A stretch of 64,000 nucleotides of DNA, from contig JAJPKP010000017.1 in assembly GCA_021323675.1 (NCBI GenBank), positions 62,001-126,000 of the forward strand, in the 5' to 3' direction. Within the stretch, counting starts at the first letter, position 1. Every line of letters starts with the position of its first letter. Positions 23,537 through 32,156 of the stretch are shown in pieces. A program made the translations under genes and the position numbers. This DNA is from Pseudomonadota bacterium. GTDB taxonomy: Bacteria; Desulfobacterota; Binatia; Binatales; Binataceae. A model generated the notes under the pieces. It saw only the letters and a list, made by a program, of their open reading frames with translations. It made no database searches and was not told where the DNA came from.

Positions 23537-24346
23537 CTATCTTGTCTTCGCGGCGACCCCCGGAAACCTGGGCTGTCGCTTCTCGCGTACAGCCGATACG
23601 CCTTCGCGGACATCGGCGCTGAAAAATCCCAGCATCTCCATCGCAAGCGATGCGTCGAAGGCGGGTCCCGCCTGGCGAAGCCAGTTGTTCAGTGAGCGCT
23701 TGGTGAATCTCACCGCCTGCTGTGGACCGGCGGCCAGCTTGCGCGCAACCTCCATCGCCTTGTCCATCAACTTGTCCGCCGGAACGCACAGGCTCACCAG
23801 TCCGATCCGTTCAGCCTCGCGCCCATCGATGAAGTCGGCGGTCATCAGGTAGTACTTTGCCTTCGCCATCCCGCACAGCAGCGGCCAGATGATCACGGCA
23901 TGGTCGCCCGCGGCGACACCGAGCCGAAGATGGCCGTCGGTAATGCGCATCGCCTCGGAAGCGATCGAGATATCGGCCATCAACGCGACCGCCAGTCCGG
24001 CGCCGACCGCGACGCCGTTGATCGCGGAGATGATCGGCTTGTCGAGGTTGATCATGTTGTAGACAATGTCGCCCGCTTCCTTCCATGCCTGCGCGATGTT
24101 GGCGGCGCTTCCCGCCATCCCTTCGATCATCTCCAGGTCGCCGCCCGCCGAGAACGCGCGTCCGGCGCCCGTGACCACCACGACGTTGGTATCGGGGTCT
24201 TCCGCGATATCGAGCCATACGTGGCTCAATTCCCAATGCAAGCGATTGTTGGTCGCGTTGAGAACGTCGGGGCGGTTGATGGTGATGAGCAGAATTCCGT
24301 CGCCTTTCCGCTCGAACAGAAGGTGCTGATATTCGCGATAATCCAT
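23537..24346 (-). CDS. Enoyl-CoA hydratase/isomerase family protein
   Basis: 269 residues with the crotonase fold: [22 protein letters not shown], the oxyanion-hole segments [12 protein letters not shown] and [20 protein letters not shown], then [20 protein letters not shown]. The latter replaces the usual GL-x-PG-x-GG-T with AGDHA, so the catalytic Glu pair may differ and the exact reaction is open. It hydrates or isomerises an enoyl-CoA, probably in fatty or aromatic acid breakdown. It lies after the sugar-phosphate genes in the same direction, 159 bases from fba. Confidence 0.9.
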   Translation of the reverse strand: MDYREYQHLLFERKGDGILLITINRPDVLNATNNRLHWELSHVWLDIAEDPDTNVVVVTGAGRAFSAGGDLEMIEGMAGSAANIAQAWKEAGDIVYNMINLDKPIISAINGVAVGAGLAVALMADISIASEAMRITDGHLRLGVAAGDHAVIIWPLLCGMAKAKYYLMTADFIDGREAERIGLVSLCVPADKLMDKAMEVARKLAAGPQQAVRFTKRSLNNWLRQAGPAFDASLAMEMLGFFSADVREGVSAVREKRQPRFPGVAAKTR

Positions 24347-24505
24347 GTTCGGCCGCCTCCGATAGCGACGCGCAATCCATCGTCTTCCACGGCGAGCAGA
24401 AGAACCGGCGCGCAGAACCCGCTAAGGGCAAATGCGTGCCTGGCTCCGTTTCCGGCCGCAGTTAGGGGTTGGGTCGATCGCGTCTCCCCAACCCCGATTC
24501 CGCAC

Positions 24506-25420
24506 TCAGCTCCGGTAAATTTCCATGATCGTGTTCAGCAGCTTGAGCGCCTGCTCCTTCGGACGCTGGAACGAGTTGCGCCCGATGATCGATCCGAAGC
24601 CGCCGCCCGCGTGAATCTCGCGGATATCGCTGAGGAGCTGTTCGTCGGACTCCTTCGGTCCGCCGGAGAAGATCACGATGCGGCGGCCGTCGAAGGCGGC
24701 CTGGATGACGTGTTTGATGCGCGCGGAGAGCGGCTCGAGCGGCACCTTGGCGGAATCGTACGCCTTTTTCGCCTCCGGCTGTTCGATATACGCCGTCGGC
24801 GGCTTGACCTTGATGACGTTGGCGCCGAGCTGGGCCGCGATTTGCGCGGCATACGCGACCACGTCGAGCGCCGTCTCGCCCTGCTTGGAGAGCGACGATC
24901 CGCGCGGGTACGACCACACCACCACGGCGAGGCCGTGTGCCTTGGCTTCGGCAGCGATTTCGCGCAGCTCCTGGTACATCGTTTTTTCGCCCGCCGAGCC
25001 GGGATAGATGGTGAATCCAACCGCGGCGCATCCAAGCCTGAGGGCATCCTTTACGCTCGCGGTGACGGAGGACACGGGATCCTTTTCGTCGTGCAGCAGG
25101 GCGTGATTGTTGAGTTTGAGGATGAGCGGAATTTCGCCCGCGTATTCGGCCGCTCCCGCCTCGATAAAGCCAAGCGGCGCCGCGTAGGCGTTGCATCCGG
25201 CGTCGAGGGCGAGCTGGAAGTGATAGCGGGGGTCGTATGCGGGCGGGTTGACGGCGAAGCTGCGCGCCGGGCCGTGCTCGAAGCCCTGGTCAACGGGCAG
25301 GATGACAAATTTGCCGGTTCCGGCCAGCTTGCCGTGATTCATCATGCGGGCGAGATTGCTCCGCACGCCGGCATTCTCAGAGTCGTACCAACTGAGAATT
25401 TCTCTCACGCGCTTGGTCAT
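24506..25420 (-). CDS. fbaB: Class I fructose-bisphosphate aldolase (DhnA/FbaB type)
   Basis: 304 residues from ATG 25420: AAGGAG lies nine bases before it, while the upstream in-frame ATG at 25429 abuts that site directly. Evidence: FVILPVDQGFEHGPARSF, LDAGCNAYAAPLGF, ILKLNNHALLH, FTIYPGSAGEKTMYQELREI, the Schiff-base lysine in NVIKVKPP and phosphate-binding IVIFSGGPKESDEQLL with a final GGGFGSIIGRNSFQR. It splits or forms fructose-1,6-bisphosphate. It is directly downstream of glk (52 bases) and part of the zwf-fbp-glk-fba run. Confidence 0.94.
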   Translation of the reverse strand: MTKRVREILSWYDSENAGVRSNLARMMNHGKLAGTGKFVILPVDQGFEHGPARSFAVNPPAYDPRYHFQLALDAGCNAYAAPLGFIEAGAAEYAGEIPLILKLNNHALLHDEKDPVSSVTASVKDALRLGCAAVGFTIYPGSAGEKTMYQELREIAAEAKAHGLAVVVWSYPRGSSLSKQGETALDVVAYAAQIAAQLGANVIKVKPPTAYIEQPEAKKAYDSAKVPLEPLSARIKHVIQAAFDGRRIVIFSGGPKESDEQLLSDIREIHAGGGFGSIIGRNSFQRPKEQALKLLNTIMEIYRS

Positions 25421-25472
25421 AGAAACCATCTCCTTCGATCGCCCCAGTGGGCGCGACGTTCCATATCTGTTC

Positions 25473-26465
25473 TTATAGCATTGCGCGGGCGGAATGCGCC
25501 GCGCCTAAAAGCGCCACGTCCGGATTTGTCACGACCCTCACCTCGATCTGCCGCAGCATCGTGGCCAGCCGGCCCTTATGGGTAAATCCGCGCATGAACG
25601 CTCCGCCTTGCAGCATCGGCAATATTTTCGGCGCAATTCCTCCGCATACAAAAACTCCCCCCAGCGCCAGGACCTTGAGCGCCAGGTTGCCGGCTTCGGC
25701 CCCGTACATAGCGCAAAACATCTCGAGTGCGTGAGCGCATACGCCGTCGCGTCCCGAGAGCGCCGCTTCGGTAATCGCATGCGCGGGATCGCCCGACGCA
25801 ATCGCGGCCGTAAGCCACTCCGGCTCCTTCTCGGAACTCCGGCCGCGCAGAAACCGGTAAACGTTGACCTGTCCGGGACCCGAGAGCACGCGCTCCCAAC
25901 TGACATGGCCGAATTCATGCTCGAGAAATCGCAGCAGCTCGATCTGCTCTTCGCCAACCGGAGCAAAGCTCGCGTGGCCGCCTTCGGAAGCAATCAGATG
26001 GTAGCGCTCGCCTTTGCCGGCCAGCAGCGCCGCCTCGCCCAATCCGGTTCCCGCCGCGATCACCGCGACGTTGCCATGCATCAGGCTCGCGCCGTGATTG
26101 ATTACCACCGAATCTGTTTCGGGCAGATGAACGACACCGAGCGCGGTCGCGCCGAGATCGTTGACCAGCATCACCGGGATGCCGCCGAGCGCGCTCGACA
26201 TCGCTTTGTCGGAAATCTGCCATGCGATATTGCTGGGAGTCGCAGTGCCGCCGATTACCGGCCCGGGCACTCCGAAGCAGGCGGCGCCAATCCCAGTCTC
26301 CGGTCCCGCGGCCATGAACTCCGCGCAGATGCTTTCCAGCGAGGGATATTGCGGCGTCGCGAAGCGGTGCTCGCGCACGAGCGATAGCTGGCGGTCTTCT
26401 TCGCGAAAAATTCCGAGCAGCGTCTTGGTTGCCCCGACATCGCCCGCAAGTACCAGCCGAGACAT
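25473..26465 (-). CDS. glk: Glucokinase
   Basis: 330 residues, typical of the ASKHA-fold bacterial glucokinase (Glk, PF02685 type). It starts LVLAGDVGATKTLLGIF (phosphate 1 motif), then VPGPVIGGTATPSNIAWQIS, VMLVNDLGATALGV with the catalytic Asp, IAAGTGLGEAAL (phosphate 2) and SEGGHASFAPVGEEQIELLRF with the zinc-free E-GGH pattern. GGVFVCGGIAPKILP is near the end. It phosphorylates glucose using ATP, feeding zwf. AAGGAAGG precedes the ATG. It lies 20 bases after fbp. Confidence 0.94.
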   Translation of the reverse strand: MSRLVLAGDVGATKTLLGIFREEDRQLSLVREHRFATPQYPSLESICAEFMAAGPETGIGAACFGVPGPVIGGTATPSNIAWQISDKAMSSALGGIPVMLVNDLGATALGVVHLPETDSVVINHGASLMHGNVAVIAAGTGLGEAALLAGKGERYHLIASEGGHASFAPVGEEQIELLRFLEHEFGHVSWERVLSGPGQVNVYRFLRGRSSEKEPEWLTAAIASGDPAHAITEAALSGRDGVCAHALEMFCAMYGAEAGNLALKVLALGGVFVCGGIAPKILPMLQGGAFMRGFTHKGRLATMLRQIEVRVVTNPDVALLGAAHSARAML

Positions 26466-26485
26466 CGGGTACCTTCCTTAATCCG

Positions 26486-27487
26486 TCAGCCCTCGACTTG
26501 CATGCGTTCGGCGAGCTCGACCTCTTCGGCACTGCCGATATAGATCGGCTGCCGATCATGCAGTCCCGCCGGTACCACGTCCAGGAGCCGCTTCTTTCCG
26601 TTGGACGCTTTCCCGCCGGCTTGTTCAACCAGATACGACATCGGGTTCAGCTCATACATCAGCCGCAACTTGCCCTTGCTCTTGCCGTCGGGTGTCACTT
26701 CGCCCGGGTACATGAACAGTCCGCCTTCGAGCAGGCATCGATGGAAGTCGGCGACGAATGCGCCGGTGTAGCGCAGCGAATAGCTGGTCGATTTGTCCTT
26801 GCGGCTGGTGAGGTGATCGATGAGCTTGCGCACGCCGGGATGAAACTTCGTGATGTTGCCCTGATTGACGGAATACGTCTTGCCTCGCGACGGCATCCGG
26901 ACGTTTTCCTTCCACAGGATGAACTGGCCGATAGCGGGATCGAGCGTGAAGATATCGACCCCGGCTCCCGCCGCGTAAGCGAGCTGTGTGCCGGGACCAT
27001 AGAGGATATATCCGGCGGCAACCTGCTCGCTTCCCGGCCGCATCAGATCATTCACGTCCTCTCGATGTCCCGGGGCGCGCTTGCGGATGGAGAAAATCGT
27101 GCCGAGGGAGCCGTTGATATCGGTGTTGGAAGAACCGTCGAGGGGATCGTAAAGCACGGCGTAGGAATTTTCCTGGCATTGTCCGCCGCGATGCTCGGCC
27201 TGTTCCATCTCCTCCGAGATCAGGCTGCAAACCGGATCGCCGGACTCGAAGGTGTCCAGAAAGACCCAGTTCGTCCATTCATCGAGTTTTTTGACCTCCT
27301 CGCCCTGGACGTTGGTCTCACCCGTGTAGCCAAGCCCGCCGCGAATCGAGGAGCGGGCCAACTCGCGAGCGATCCGCTTTCCGATGAGTTCGATTCTTTC
27401 GAGAATCAAGGCGAGGTCTCCGGCCGGTATCGTGGTTCCTTTTCGCGTGAGGACGTGCCGCAACAACGTCGTATTGTGCGAACCCAT
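26486..27487 (-). CDS. fbp: Class I fructose-1,6-bisphosphatase
   Basis: 333 residues, the usual class I length. Metal and active-site segments: SLISEEMEQAE, YAVLYDPLDGSSNTDINGSLGTIF (Asp-Pro-Leu-Asp-Gly-Ser) and LRYTGAFVADFHRCLLEGGLFMYPG. LMYELNPMSYLVEQAGGKASNG completes the motif series. It removes the C1 phosphate of fructose-1,6-bisphosphate in gluconeogenesis and the pentose cycle. GGGGGAG lies upstream of the ATG. It follows zwf after 168 bases, with a hairpin in the gap. Confidence 0.96.
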   Translation of the reverse strand: MGSHNTTLLRHVLTRKGTTIPAGDLALILERIELIGKRIARELARSSIRGGLGYTGETNVQGEEVKKLDEWTNWVFLDTFESGDPVCSLISEEMEQAEHRGGQCQENSYAVLYDPLDGSSNTDINGSLGTIFSIRKRAPGHREDVNDLMRPGSEQVAAGYILYGPGTQLAYAAGAGVDIFTLDPAIGQFILWKENVRMPSRGKTYSVNQGNITKFHPGVRKLIDHLTSRKDKSTSYSLRYTGAFVADFHRCLLEGGLFMYPGEVTPDGKSKGKLRLMYELNPMSYLVEQAGGKASNGKKRLLDVVPAGLHDRQPIYIGSAEEVELAERMQVEG

Positions 27488-27515
27488 ACAATTCTCCCCC
27501 GTAAGAGCCCGTATC

Positions 27516-27538
27516 GGCGGCCTTTCCTCCAGGCCGCC
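27516..27538. other. Hairpin in the zwf-fbp intercistronic region
   Basis: GGCGGCCT (27516-27523) and AGGCCGCC (27531-27538) form a perfect eight-pair GC-rich stem around a seven-base loop, 28 bases upstream of the fbp ATG. No T-run follows on the minus strand. It may set the relative stability of the zwf and fbp transcript halves, or weakly terminate. Confidence 0.5.
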
Positions 27539-27655
27539 CGTAAAGCCATCCTACGCCCACGATGGCTGCGCGAGCAGAATTAGTACATCAAGCGGGATTG
27601 TAAAAGGGAAAACGGAGGCTGGGGCGCGATTGCGGGCAAAAGCCGCAAGATGGCT

Positions 27656-29191
27656 CTACAGCACCCTCCACGAACGCCCGTCCGCCGCCATCATCAGCGC
27701 CGCTTCCAGCGGTCCCCACGAACCGGCGGAATAGACCGGAGGCTCCGCCGGCGACTGCGCCCATGACTCGATAATCGGATCGACGAGCTGCCACGACGCT
27801 TCCACCGAGTCGCGGCGCATGAACAGGGTTTGATCGCCGACGATGATGTCGCGCAGGAGGGTTTCATATGCCTCGGGGGTGGTGGTTTGGTAATGAAAAT
27901 CGACCGCAACCTGCTGCAGGCGGGCCTGCGGTCCGGGAACTTTCGAAATGATGTGAACCGAAAGGCCCTCGTCGGGCTGGATGCGGATAGTGAGCATGTT
28001 GGACGCCAGATGGGCGCGAGGATTGGCGTTGTAGAGGATGCGCGGCACCGACTTGAAATAAATCGCGATCTCGCTGGCGCGCTTGGGCAGGCGCTTGCCG
28101 GTGCGCAGGTAAAACGGCACGCCCGCCCATCGCCAGTTGTCGATCCAGCATTTGAGCGCGACAAACGTTTCGACGCGCGAGTCCGGCGCGACGTTGTCTT
28201 CGTCGCGGTAGGCGCGCGCCGGCGCTCCTCCCACCAGCCCCGCGCCGTACTGGCCGCGAACCACGTACTTCTCGATGTCTTCGTCGCTGAACGGCCGGAT
28301 CGATTGCAGCACATCGAGCTTCGCGTCGCGCACCGAATCGGCGGCCGTGCTTCGCGGCGGTTCCATCCCGATTATGCTGAGCACCTGGAGCAGATGGCTC
28401 TGGACCATGTCGCGCAGCGCGCCCGCGGTTTCGTAGTAGGCGGCGCGGGTGCCGACGCCTTCCTCTTCGGCGACAGTTATCTGCACGTGGTCGATGAAGC
28501 GCGAGGTCCACAGCGGCTCGAAGATCGCGTTGGCGAACCGCAGCACCATCAGGTTTTCCACGGTTTCCTTGCCCAGGAAATGATCGATTCGGAAGATCTG
28601 GCTCTCGGCGAAATGCGCCGCGATGCGATCGTTGATCGCGGTCGAGCTCGCCAGGCTGTGGCCGATCGGCTTTTCCACCACCACCCGGGTGAAATTGCCA
28701 TTGCCGTTCGGCGGGCGAATCATGTCGGCGCGATGCAGTCCGGTGGCGCAGGTCTCGATGAACGCGGGCGGAATCGCAAAGTAATAGACCCGGTTGCCGG
28801 AAGTCCCGAATTCGTTGTCCACGTATTCGAGATGGCCGCGGAGTGACTGGTAGTCGGCGGCTTCGTTGAAACGCCCGCGCACGAAGCTGAGCATTCGCGA
28901 GAACCCGGTCCATTGCGCCTCGCAAATCGGGCGGCGCGAGTTCCTTTCGATCGCGTCGCGCGCGAAGTTTCGATAACTCTCGTCGTTCAGCTCTTCCATC
29001 GAGAACCCGACGATTGCCGCGTGATCCGGCAGGTCGCCGTCGAGCGCGAGGTTGTAGAGCGCGGGCAGGAGCTTGCGATGGGTGAGGGCGCCGGCGCCGC
29101 CGAAAATCACCAGCGCGCAGGGCGGATAAGCGCCCTTGGCAGGTTTGCCAAGATTACCAGGAAGGACGATCGGCTCACCATTCATCGCCAT
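27656..29191 (-). CDS. zwf: Glucose-6-phosphate 1-dehydrogenase
   Basis: 511 residues, normal length. The NADP-binding start reads LVIFGGAGALTHRKLLPALYNL, differing from the common GASGDL by an Ala at the Asp. Substrate segments: VVEKPIGHSLASS (conserved Lys-Pro) and the signature FRIDHFLGKETVENL with its catalytic His. DNWRWAGVPFYLRTGKRLPKR follows later. It oxidises glucose-6-phosphate to 6-phosphogluconolactone. GGAG lies five bases before the ATG. It heads the carbohydrate operon; no pgl or gnd is in the window. A 15-base-period direct repeat lies upstream. Confidence 0.95.
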   Translation of the reverse strand: MAMNGEPIVLPGNLGKPAKGAYPPCALVIFGGAGALTHRKLLPALYNLALDGDLPDHAAIVGFSMEELNDESYRNFARDAIERNSRRPICEAQWTGFSRMLSFVRGRFNEAADYQSLRGHLEYVDNEFGTSGNRVYYFAIPPAFIETCATGLHRADMIRPPNGNGNFTRVVVEKPIGHSLASSTAINDRIAAHFAESQIFRIDHFLGKETVENLMVLRFANAIFEPLWTSRFIDHVQITVAEEEGVGTRAAYYETAGALRDMVQSHLLQVLSIIGMEPPRSTAADSVRDAKLDVLQSIRPFSDEDIEKYVVRGQYGAGLVGGAPARAYRDEDNVAPDSRVETFVALKCWIDNWRWAGVPFYLRTGKRLPKRASEIAIYFKSVPRILYNANPRAHLASNMLTIRIQPDEGLSVHIISKVPGPQARLQQVAVDFHYQTTTPEAYETLLRDIIVGDQTLFMRRDSVEASWQLVDPIIESWAQSPAEPPVYSAGSWGPLEAALMMAADGRSWRVL

Positions 29192-29242
29192 AAAAACTCC
29201 AGCTTCTGTCTTCGAGCCGATAACTTGAGCAAGGCTTATGCC

Positions 29243-29268
29243 GAATCGAGGCTTTCAGAATCGAGGCT
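29243..29268. repeat. Direct repeat GAATCGAGGCT x2 upstream of zwf
   Basis: Two exact 11-base copies at 29243-29253 and 29258-29268, period 15, lie 52-77 bases upstream of the zwf ATG. Direct repeats at such a distance often are activator or repressor half-sites. The remaining part of 29192-29400 shows no gene. Confidence 0.4.
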
Positions 29269-29400
29269 AATAGAAGGCGTGCCACGAGCAAAGCGCCCCC
29301 GCATTACGCATCAAATCATTCGCAGATTGCGCAAATTTCACGGCAGCGAGATCGGAATCCTAAATCTCCCTCGCAGGCGAGTTCCGCCTCGGCATATTCC

Positions 29401-30156
29401 TTAGCGGCGAATGTCGTCCTGCTGTACCAGGGTGCGAAAATCCTTGCGTTCAAAGATTCCCGCTACCGCCCGCGTCAGCGCGACGGAGAGCACCTCGCCC
29501 GGCTCATCGTAGATTCCGGCTTCGTCGTCGGGGCCGAGACCAAAGCTGCCGACCGGCGGGTCGTTGTAGGTCGATTGGAGCGCGCCTTGCCAGAAGGGAA
29601 TCTTGAACGGCGGCTTGAAGACGATGATGTCGATTGCAAAATCGGCGCTCGTCGCCCATACCGCGCCATACCTGTTATCGGCATGGCGGCGCTTGGTCAC
29701 CCAGCATCGCTTGATCAGGGTGGCGATGACGTAGTCGTCGTTCTTGGCCTTTTCGGGACTGTAATCCGAATAATCGGCGGACTCCGCGGTCATCCCGGCC
29801 TCCTCCGCCGCTCCGGCAATCGCCTTCTGCACGATGGGACCGAGCGGAGCGGAATAGAGCCGTTGCAAAACGTTATTGTCCTGTCCGATCACGACGCCGA
29901 TTGCGGGTTTTCCGTCGAGCGGCGCGTGGTTGGCGGCTTCGGTTCCGGTGAAGTCGCGATCATCGGCGGGTACAAGCACCAGCACGGTGCGCCGCGGGAA
30001 AGTGCTTTGGTAGCCTTTGACCTGGTAGGGATAATACTCAAGCTTCTGAACCGAGGTCGGCACCGTCGGTTCGCCGCCTCCTGAAAGTGCGCACGCCGCC
30101 ATCGTAAGCAGCATCGCCGCTACGATGAAGATGCGCGGGGCGGCTCGACTTCGCAC
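29401..30156 (-). CDS. Putative lipoprotein of unknown function
   Basis: 251 residues. The N-terminus is a lipoprotein signal: basic MRSRAAPR, hydrophobic IFIVAAMLLTMAA, and lipobox MAAC with C22. The mature protein has no recognised domain. Visible phrases are RTVLVLVPADDRDFTGTEA, a nucleotide-like APLDGKPAIGVVIGQDNNVL and AVWATSADFAIDIIVFKPPF. It starts 9 bases after the membrane FHA protein gene, so the two are co-transcribed and may act together in the envelope. The function is unknown. Confidence 0.75.
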   Translation of the reverse strand: MRSRAAPRIFIVAAMLLTMAACALSGGGEPTVPTSVQKLEYYPYQVKGYQSTFPRRTVLVLVPADDRDFTGTEAANHAPLDGKPAIGVVIGQDNNVLQRLYSAPLGPIVQKAIAGAAEEAGMTAESADYSDYSPEKAKNDDYVIATLIKRCWVTKRRHADNRYGAVWATSADFAIDIIVFKPPFKIPFWQGALQSTYNDPPVGSFGLGPDDEAGIYDEPGEVLSVALTRAVAGIFERKDFRTLVQQDDIRR

Positions 30157-30165
30157 CGCCCAACC

Positions 30166-31038
30166 TCAACGTTGCGCGACCTGGGCGCGCTCGCGGAACA
30201 GGAACAGGGTACCGCCGACTTCAACCCTGTCGCCGCTCTTGAGAGGGTGGCGCCCCGCGACGGGCTGGCGATTTACCAGCACCTGTCCGCCGCCCGTGGG
30301 ACTGATGTAATACACGCGGCCTTCCTGCCGGATGATCGCATGATGGCCCTGCACGGTTTTGTCGCCGAACAACCCGATGTCGCACTCCTCGGCGCGCCCG
30401 ATGATCGTGACGGCCTTGGCCAGCGGGTACTCGCGCCCCTCGCGCGCGTTGCGGCTCTGCGACCGCACCACCATCAGCCATCCGCGCTTGAGCAGTTCGC
30501 CGACCAGGCCGATAAAAAAGCCGATCAGCGCGCCGAGCACGATGATCGCGATCGCGCGGCCGAACGCCTGGGGAAAGGTCGCCGTGAGAGCCTGATAGAA
30601 GAACCCTCCGAGCGCGCCGCCGACCAATCCGCCGACCACGCCGTTGCGCCGCCGCGCGTTCGAGCGCGATGCCCATCCGACGCCGAGACCGACCAGAATT
30701 CCCAGCACCGACCATCCCAGCACGCGCCCGTTGAATCCGCCGAGGAAGTCAAAGGCGAATTCGCCGACCAGCAAGCCCAGAGCGCCGCCGAATGCGCCGA
30801 TGACGCCGCCGCTGCGGATCGCGCGCAGCGCCTGGCGCCACTGCCCGACGCTCATCGCCTCGATACAGGCCAGGAAGGCGCCGATAAAAAATCCGATTAG
30901 CGCGCCGAGCAGAAGGTCGCGCGCGTAAACGAAACGAATTCCCAGGAAGGGCTCCGCCGCACCCCATGCAGCCAGGCCGCCAAGGCCGCCAGCAGCCGCA
31001 TAGAACAGCAACTTCTCCCGCGACAGATTGCTTGCCAT
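30166..31038 (-). CDS. Glycine-rich membrane protein with degenerate FHA domain
   Basis: 290 residues. The first 195 residues hold about five or six glycine-zipper membrane helices (GALIGFFIGAF repeated near residues 44 and 178; GGLVGGALGGFF), suggesting a tightly packed bundle with internal repeat. The C-terminal cytoplasmic part (about 205-285) is FHA-like: TIIGRAEECDIGLFGD, QGHHAIIRQEG and LKSGDRVEVGGTLFLFRER. The pThr-binding Ser of the S-x-x-H motif is replaced (VQGHH) and the NG pair is NR, so phosphothreonine binding is doubtful. It is followed by the lipoprotein gene. Confidence 0.85.
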   Translation of the reverse strand: MASNLSREKLLFYAAAGGLGGLAAWGAAEPFLGIRFVYARDLLLGALIGFFIGAFLACIEAMSVGQWRQALRAIRSGGVIGAFGGALGLLVGEFAFDFLGGFNGRVLGWSVLGILVGLGVGWASRSNARRRNGVVGGLVGGALGGFFYQALTATFPQAFGRAIAIIVLGALIGFFIGLVGELLKRGWLMVVRSQSRNAREGREYPLAKAVTIIGRAEECDIGLFGDKTVQGHHAIIRQEGRVYYISPTGGGQVLVNRQPVAGRHPLKSGDRVEVGGTLFLFRERAQVAQR

Positions 31039-31148
31039 ACGCGAAGCTCAGCATGGCGCGGGCGGGGCGGGCGTTCAAGCGACGCTTTTCAGCGCCAGTT
31101 GATTTGCATAAGCGTTGAACCTTAACGGTTCGGGGACTTCCGGCTACG

Positions 31149-32096
31149 TTACGCGGCGGCCGCAATCGCCGATGCGTCCGGTTTGGATGACGCAAGCGCA
31201 AGGATCGCGCGGTAACCAGGCTTGATTTCCATCCGCGGCCCGTATCCCTTTGCCAGCAGCATCCGGTGCATCTTCGGCTGGTTGTAGCACGGCACCGCCA
31301 TCACCAGGTGATGCTCCAGATGGTAGTTGACGAAGTAGGGAGCGATGAATGCGCGCTCGAACCAGTTCGCGTAAGTAGTGCGCGTGTTGCGGAACGGATC
31401 ATCGTTGTCCGTCACCATCGAATGCTCGGCGATGCTGCGAAACCGCTCGACCATCGAGAAGAACGTAAAATACGGAACCAGCCATAGAAGAGGATAGAGC
31501 CACCAATGGCCGGTTGCGGCAAGAATCGCGAACAGGAACGCGTTCGAAATGATGGAGCCGCCGAGCCGTTTCCATCCTGCCCGCAGCCTGGCACTCCAGG
31601 GATCGCCCGCCTTGCCGAAGGCGCGGCGAATCAGCGCGATTCTCTGCTTGTAGGCGGTCTGGCCGGTCAGGTCGCGGACAATCTTGCGCCGAAAGCTGGC
31701 GCGCGTGATCGGAAACGGCGCCGAAAGCCCCAGATCAGGATCGTTCTTCTGCTGCGTGAAGCGATGATGCAGGATGTGATACTTGCGGTACGCGTGCAAA
31801 TCGACGAGCAACAAATTGTCGGTGAGCCAGGTGCCTTCGAAGTCGTTGAGGCGGATGTTGTTGGCGAGCAGGCCGTGCGCCGCATCGTGCGCGAGAACCG
31901 CAAGCCCGAGCTGGCGCGCGCCGATTATCGCCACCGCAAGCACAAAGGTGAGCGGATTCGGCCACCACACGAACATCGCCATCGCGCCAAAAATCACCGC
32001 CCACGCGTGAACTACCATCCAGGCGCCGCGCAGGTCCGATTTGCGCGTCAGCATCGAGATTTCTTCGGGAGTGAAAATGGAACGTGCCGCGACCAT
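31149..32096 (-). CDS. Fatty acid desaturase family protein
   Basis: 315 residues from ATG 32096, chosen for the upstream GGAGG. The three diiron histidine boxes are present: HDAAH (70-74), HILHH (107-111) and HLEHH near the C-terminus, with hydrophobic stretches between them for four membrane helices. The enzyme inserts double bonds or hydroxyl groups into lipid-linked acyl or carotenoid-like chains with O2. A PaaX-type regulator is divergent, 60 bases away. Confidence 0.92.
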   Translation of the reverse strand: MVAARSIFTPEEISMLTRKSDLRGAWMVVHAWAVIFGAMAMFVWWPNPLTFVLAVAIIGARQLGLAVLAHDAAHGLLANNIRLNDFEGTWLTDNLLLVDLHAYRKYHILHHRFTQQKNDPDLGLSAPFPITRASFRRKIVRDLTGQTAYKQRIALIRRAFGKAGDPWSARLRAGWKRLGGSIISNAFLFAILAATGHWWLYPLLWLVPYFTFFSMVERFRSIAEHSMVTDNDDPFRNTRTTYANWFERAFIAPYFVNYHLEHHLVMAVPCYNQPKMHRMLLAKGYGPRMEIKPGYRAILALASSKPDASAIAAAA

Positions 32097-32156
32097 CAGT
32101 TCCTCCAATCTTCCGCCGCGCGGAAGTATCAGGGCTGTCCGGGAATATAACGAATA

